Translations under genes and position numbers: made by a program
Notes under the pieces: generated by a model
What the model was told of the DNA's origin: nothing
What the model saw: only the letters and a program-made list of their open reading frames with translations
The model's database searches: none
Shown here: in pieces, positions 61,401 to 64,000 of the stretch
Layout: every line of letters starts with the position of its first letter
How positions within the stretch are numbered: the first letter of the stretch is position 1
Assembly: GCA_032191485.1 (NCBI GenBank)
Contig: JAVDOI010000001.1
Coordinates: 34,329,885 to 34,393,884, forward strand
Source of the DNA: Leptoclinus maculatus
Taxonomy: Eukaryota > Chordata > Actinopteri > Perciformes > Stichaeidae
Direction: 5' to 3'
Length of the DNA stretch: 64,000 nt

Positions 61401-62792
61401 GTTAGCATAGCCGTTCATTCACCCAGTTTAGTCTGCTGGTGTAGTTGCCATGGCAACAAGTGCCAACTGATGTTAGCCTACATTAGCTTGCTAATGTACT
61501 TTACTAAACCAATTACAACTACCAACAGTCACTGCCTTCTTTGTTATGCTGTCACTCATGGTGACACGCCCCTCTCAGTTGATACCACGCCCCCCACGTT
61601 AGATCAGGGTCAAAAGTCTGAACTGAAAAAAACAACTTGAACTTAAAAAAAACTTTTGAATACATTGCTGTATTTTTCAACAACAAAACTTTTGACCTGG
61701 ATTTAGCTCCATAATCCGTCATTATAAATTACAGGGAAGACAAAATGCTCCGAAACTTGCGACTTAAATGACGCCGGGAGCTTCTCAAGTTCCTCCGCTC
61801 GCCATGACCTTCGCCGTTAAATGCTTTTAACTTGCTCCGTTCACGTAAACACACTACTGCTTTATATCTGTTCACTGACACTCTGCATTGATATTCGGGG
61901 ACTTGTTACTTGAAAAGGAACAGCAGCAGTAAAACTTTATTACACACTATGATGATTACACTGTAAAAAAAAAACTCAATTGATCCGCGGTTCACGAGTG
62001 ATCCGAACCGTGAGGGGTGATCCGTTACACCACTAATATATTGTAATATCTCATTTCTGGACTTGTGAGTTTCTCTGCCAATACGATTTTCTCATGTGAA
62101 CAATAACTCCACCTTGGAAGTGCAAAATGGTCAACAAGGGGATTACTGCCACTCAAAGCTTCCTAATTCTCTCAAAAAGTGAGAGAAAAACTCTATATAA
62201 ATTAATAATAAGCTCCATCGGGCTCTGTCATCATTGCTGGGTTCTTTGTATGGTTTGAACCATTTAACTATTTTATAGTCCCATTTCACAAAAGAAAAAG
62301 GCAGAAAAGGTCTAAATACTATCTCAACCTGCGATACATGACCCATATTTCAACACTTTGTTGCTGCAAGACACCACAACATACAATAGATCACAATCCT
62401 CTTGACCAAATATTTTACATGTAGGTACAGATGGATTAACTCCAATGATGTAACTTCCTTTAAAGCAGTTTTTGTTTTTTGTTTTTTTGACTGACGTGAG
62501 GATCACAGAGCAGCAGGATGGTTGTCCGACATGCTTTCCTGTCGTATGCAAGTGTTTGTTTGCCTACAGGTACCGACTGTTAACATGTGCTTTGTGTTTT
62601 TTGAGGTGGAGTATAATCAGTCCTGCTCACAGAGGAGAAATACAAATAAAAGGAGCATGATCCTACCTGATGCTAGAGCCGCTGAAGGGGGAGGCCCTGC
62701 CTCTCCGCCGCTCTTTTGACTCATGACTTTTGGGCTCTGCTGAGTGGAGGAAGGCAGCTGTAGCTCTCTGGGAAGAAGGTCATATGCTGATT
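46194..62792 (-). CDS. nfat5: NFAT5 (TonEBP) transcription factor, 5' partial, twelve exons
   Basis: Rel-homology transcription factor that turns on osmoprotective genes under hypertonic stress. Exons 5' to 3': 62667-62792, 56213-56840, 54692-54881, 53591-53781, 53097-53269, 51790-51924, 51633-51685, 49736-49868, 49235-49309, 48994-49097, 46970-48779 and 46194-46432 (TAA at 46194-46196). Phases join throughout; about 1285 codons are present. Parts in order: serine-rich N-terminal region, basic nuclear signal [14 protein letters not shown], Rel DNA-binding half with [20 protein letters not shown], the IPT/dimerisation half, two PsiKxE sumoylation-type sites, and a long glutamine-rich activation region. 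The first exon (MPSDF-type start) was not found and probably lies beyond the right edge. Teleosts have nfat5 duplicates, so the a/b identity is open. Confidence 0.96.
46970..48779 (-). CDS. nfat5: nfat5 giant glutamine-rich exon
   Basis: An 1810-bp exon, phase 0 to phase 1, encoding about 603 residues of the transactivation region. It is built of recurring LFQ / MF / LF-type hydrophobic patches separated by glutamine, serine and proline. Glutamine runs include an unbroken one near 48031-48085, another near 47718-47748, and a mixed Q stretch at 48190-48340. The CAG/CAA mix (CTG/TTG on the plus strand) makes these potentially length-variable. Long antisense frames across the exon (for example 47780-48388 plus) merely mirror the repeats. 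Confidence 0.95.
48994..49309 (-). CDS. nfat5: nfat5 exons 10-11 with sumoylation-type motifs
   Basis: Exon 49235-49309 reads [15 protein letters not shown] and exon 48994-49097 reads [20 protein letters not shown] then [14 protein letters not shown]. Both contain VKRE, which fits the PsiKxE consensus. The human protein has VKKE and IKSE at the matching places, positions reported as SUMO acceptor sites. Exon phases 1-1 and 1-0 join cleanly. Confidence 0.9.
49736..54881 (-). CDS. nfat5: nfat5 exons 4-9: Rel homology region
   Basis: Exons 54692-54881, 53591-53781, 53097-53269, 51790-51924, 51633-51685 and 49736-49868 encode the DNA-binding and dimerisation halves of the Rel homology region. 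Landmarks: [20 protein letters not shown] (recognition loop), [92 protein letters not shown] and [20 protein letters not shown]. These are nearly identical to mammalian NFAT5. The donor at 53097/53096 (A/GTAAGT) and the acceptor at 51924 give the codon for T in LCTQPAG. Confidence 0.96.
50490..50603. repeat. 25-bp perfect inverted repeat (hairpin) in nfat5 intron
   Basis: AACAAAATGGTCAGAGGTAG continuing to 50514 is exactly complemented at 50579-50603, with 64 bases between. It could be the ends of a tiny MITE or an RNA hairpin. No clear target duplication was seen. Confidence 0.8.
50798..51565. mobile_element. Foldback element in nfat5 intron
   Basis: A long imperfect palindrome. The left part has CAGTGTATTACCTACAGTAG at about 50854 and CAGTTTGGAGAAACAGACA at about 50893; their complements occur at about 51522-51541 and 51483-51503. 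An inner pair (CACAAGACTCC at about 51069 and its complement at about 51281) continues the fold. The left border may be TTAA at 50798. The right border is less clear, so the element is probably truncated. Confidence 0.65.
52834..52974. repeat. 35-bp minisatellite in nfat5 intron
   Basis: Four tandem copies of a unit starting GTTTAAAATGGTAATTATTA and ending AATTACAG, the first slightly diverged. A+T-rich, with no coding potential. Confidence 0.95.
56213..56840 (-). CDS. nfat5: nfat5 exon 3, serine-rich region and nuclear signal
   Basis: A 628-bp exon entered after a split GAT codon. It encodes a glycine/serine-rich segment, the conserved [24 protein letters not shown] block, [40 protein letters not shown] (nuclear localisation signal) and [19 protein letters not shown]. 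It ends AG/GTGTGT in phase 2. A methionine shortly after the exon start ([13 protein letters not shown] at 56833-56835) could serve as start of a shorter isoform, but the upstream exon fits in frame. Confidence 0.93.
57921..58368. mobile_element. TTAA-flanked MITE in nfat5 intron
   Basis: TTAA followed by AGCTGGAATGCAGAACTTTT at the left is mirrored by GCCCCGCACTCCAGCT followed by TTAA at the right, giving short imperfect inverted repeats and a 4-bp TTAA target. No transposase is present. A 70-codon plus frame inside it has no recognised domain. Confidence 0.75.
59169..62035. mobile_element. 2.87-kb hAT element with nested insertion
   Basis: The left end TAGGGGTGCAACGGATCAC and right end GTGATCCGTTACACCACTA are inverted repeats. 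A perfect 8-bp duplication ATATATTG flanks it (59161-59168 and 62036-62043). Subterminal GGTTCGGATCA-type motifs repeat at both ends. No hAT transposase frame is left. A second, palindromic element sits inside at 60067-61713, so the hAT itself was about 1.2 kb before that insertion. Confidence 0.9.
60067..61713. mobile_element. Long-hairpin foldback element nested in the hAT
   Basis: The ends TATGGAGCTAAATCTAGGTC and GACCTGGATTTAGCTCCATA are inverted repeats, flanked by the 6-bp direct repeat ATCCGT (60061-60066 and 61714-61719). Almost the whole element is a palindrome: 60067-60286 pairs with 61533-61713, and 60708-60984 pairs with 61293-61532, around a loop of about 300 bases. The left arm carries about 420 extra bases (60287-60707). 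The same short peptide frame therefore appears on both strands (60670-60885 minus, 61392-61640 plus); neither is a real gene. Confidence 0.8.
62667..62792 (-). CDS. nfat5: nfat5 exon 2
   Basis: A 126-bp exon reading [20 protein letters not shown] then [20 protein letters not shown], almost the same as human NFAT5 residues shortly after the start. Acceptor CTGAACAG precedes 62792, donor CATCAG/GTAGGA follows 62667. It begins after a one-base split codon, so a preceding coding exon must exist to the right. Confidence 0.93.
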
Positions 62793-63228
62793 CTGTTCAG
62801 AGAGATAACAACAAAATATTCAGGTCAACTTTTGTATGTTAAATGAGAATCATTATTTAAACTTGTTGTGGACATGAAACCTGAAAATGAGATGACTCCC
62901 TTATTGAAGAATACTTTTCTCATACAATTGCTCTATTTAATTTGATTTCATGTTGATGTCGTAATCACAGTGTTGCACAGTACAGCACAACTATTACGCA
63001 ATTTCAAGAGCAAAGGCCTACCTGCTACCTGGTATCCAATCAGCTGGTTTACATCTCTTTCTTACTGCAAAACTCTGCCGGAGGCTACGCATGAAAGAAT
63101 CATGCTACACTGTTGCCTGTCCTCTCCAAGATGGTTCCACTAATTTAAAGAAACAAAAACCCAGTGTGCGATTTTAGTTTGTCAATAGACTCTGACAATA
63201 GAGTAGGTATAAATGTCTTTCTAGTTAA

Positions 63229-63584
63229 ATGAACAGTGTGTAGCATTTAGGGTGATTTTTTGGAAGAAATAGAAAACTATCCAAACTATGTTTTCATTAG
63301 TCACCTGATACTAAGAATCATAGTGTTTTCGTTAGCTTAGAATGAGTCCTTCATATATACATAGGGAACAGGTCCTGTTCACAGAGTCCAACATGTTGCT
63401 ACAATAGCCCAGAATGGACAAACCAAACACTGGCTCTATGAGGCCTTCTGCGTTTTTACCCCACTTAAAGGCCACCGTAGGTTCTCTTCCTGCTTGGAAA
63501 GGGAGGAGTGAGTGGAGGGGTATTCAATTGATTGCAATCTGCAACCTCACCACTAGATGCCACTAAATCCTACGAACCAGTCCT
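63229..63584. mobile_element. TTAA-flanked MITE upstream of nfat5 exon 2
   Basis: Flanked by TTAA at 63225-63228 and 63585-63588, with imperfect inverted ends (GTGTGTAGCATTTAG on the left; CTAAATCCTACGAACCAG on the right). The body, read on the minus strand, contains GGCATCTAGTGGTGAGGTTG, which I recognise as a very abundant percomorph repeat. Confidence 0.65.
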
Positions 63585-64000
63585 TTAAAAAACGACAATG
63601 ATCTCCTTTTGGCTTCTTCTTATTTCTAAGTTTGTACATCCTCGATTCCTTTCCTCACCTCCTATTCTCGCTGCTTAGTTCTTTCCCACCTGAGATGCGA
63701 GCGAAGGAGGCGAGGGACAGACACAAGGCATTAGATCTTTATAGATTATGTATGTCCTCGCACAAGATTGTCCATTTCTTTGAAGCTAAAATGGTAACGC
63801 TGGTCTCCGAGTACACAAAAAAAAAAGCACAAAATGACGAGACTACTGAGGTAAAAGCAAAAGCTGTAGCGTACTGAATAAACCGCACATCTCATTACAA
63901 ACAGGCTGCAGGGTCGCACAAAGCCTTTTTCTCTCCTCTCTGTTCCTCCCTCAGGCCCAGCAGGACATGGGGAGGGGAGAAAGCCTTGGGTCAACAGCAT

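Noticed and set aside
60670..61640. Two identical short ORFs on opposite strands as a duplicated gene
   Set aside because: They are the two arms of one palindromic transposon; the peptide has no domain.
62793..64000. The first nfat5 exon
   Set aside because: No MPSDF-like start with a donor in the needed phase was found on the minus strand; it probably lies beyond the window.

Overview
The window is vertebrate nuclear DNA, most likely from a ray-finned (percomorph-type) fish. The genes are intron-split with GT-AG borders, exons are vertebrate in length and phase, and the spaces between them hold hAT, Harbinger, TTAA-target, Tc1-like, SINE and RLE-type LINE remnants typical of teleost genomes. 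I see nothing prokaryotic, viral or CRISPR-like.

Five protein genes can be built, all on the minus strand. From left to right they are: a copine, probably cpne7 (exon 2 runs off the left edge at 1-95, exon 1 at 4049-4222); rpl13 (9.97-14.5 kb, complete, 211 aa, with two SNORD68-like box C/D snoRNAs in its last two introns); gcsh (17.5-21.3 kb, complete, 174 aa); kars1 (27.7-37.6 kb, complete, 575 aa cytosolic form, plus an alternative exon for a mitochondrial form); and nfat5 (46.2-62.8 kb, twelve coding exons, first exon not found in the window). As I recall, the human counterparts all lie on chromosome 16q, so the block looks like old conserved synteny. The genes serve separate jobs: signalling/membrane binding, ribosome, glycine cleavage, tRNA charging and osmotic-stress transcription.

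Region by region: 1-9.9 kb is the copine 5' end and an intergenic stretch with a Tc1 fossil and simple repeats. 9.9-14.5 kb is rpl13, with a SINE in intron 2. 14.6-17.2 kb is A+T-rich intergenic sequence. 17.5-21.3 kb is gcsh. 21.5-27.2 kb is a dense transposon block: a relic repeat, a dead Harbinger with a 106-bp palindrome inserted in its transposase, a hAT MITE, and a TTAA-flanked element encoding a THAP protein. 27.7-37.6 kb is kars1, whose 4.5-kb intron 5 carries a 31-bp minisatellite split in two by a hAT-like insertion. 38-40 kb holds a broken RLE retrotransposon 3' end. 40-46 kb is probably nfat5 3' UTR and flank, with a hAT insertion. 46.2-62.8 kb is nfat5; its large introns hold a foldback element, a TTAA MITE and a 2.9-kb hAT that itself contains a long-hairpin element.

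The most notable observations are the kars1 mitochondrial exon with a built-in upstream ORF, the THAP-carrying TTAA element with two convergent ORFs, and several nested insertions whose target-site duplications can be read directly. Exon borders were assigned by eye from splice consensus, reading phase and remembered family sequences. No alignment or database search was run.
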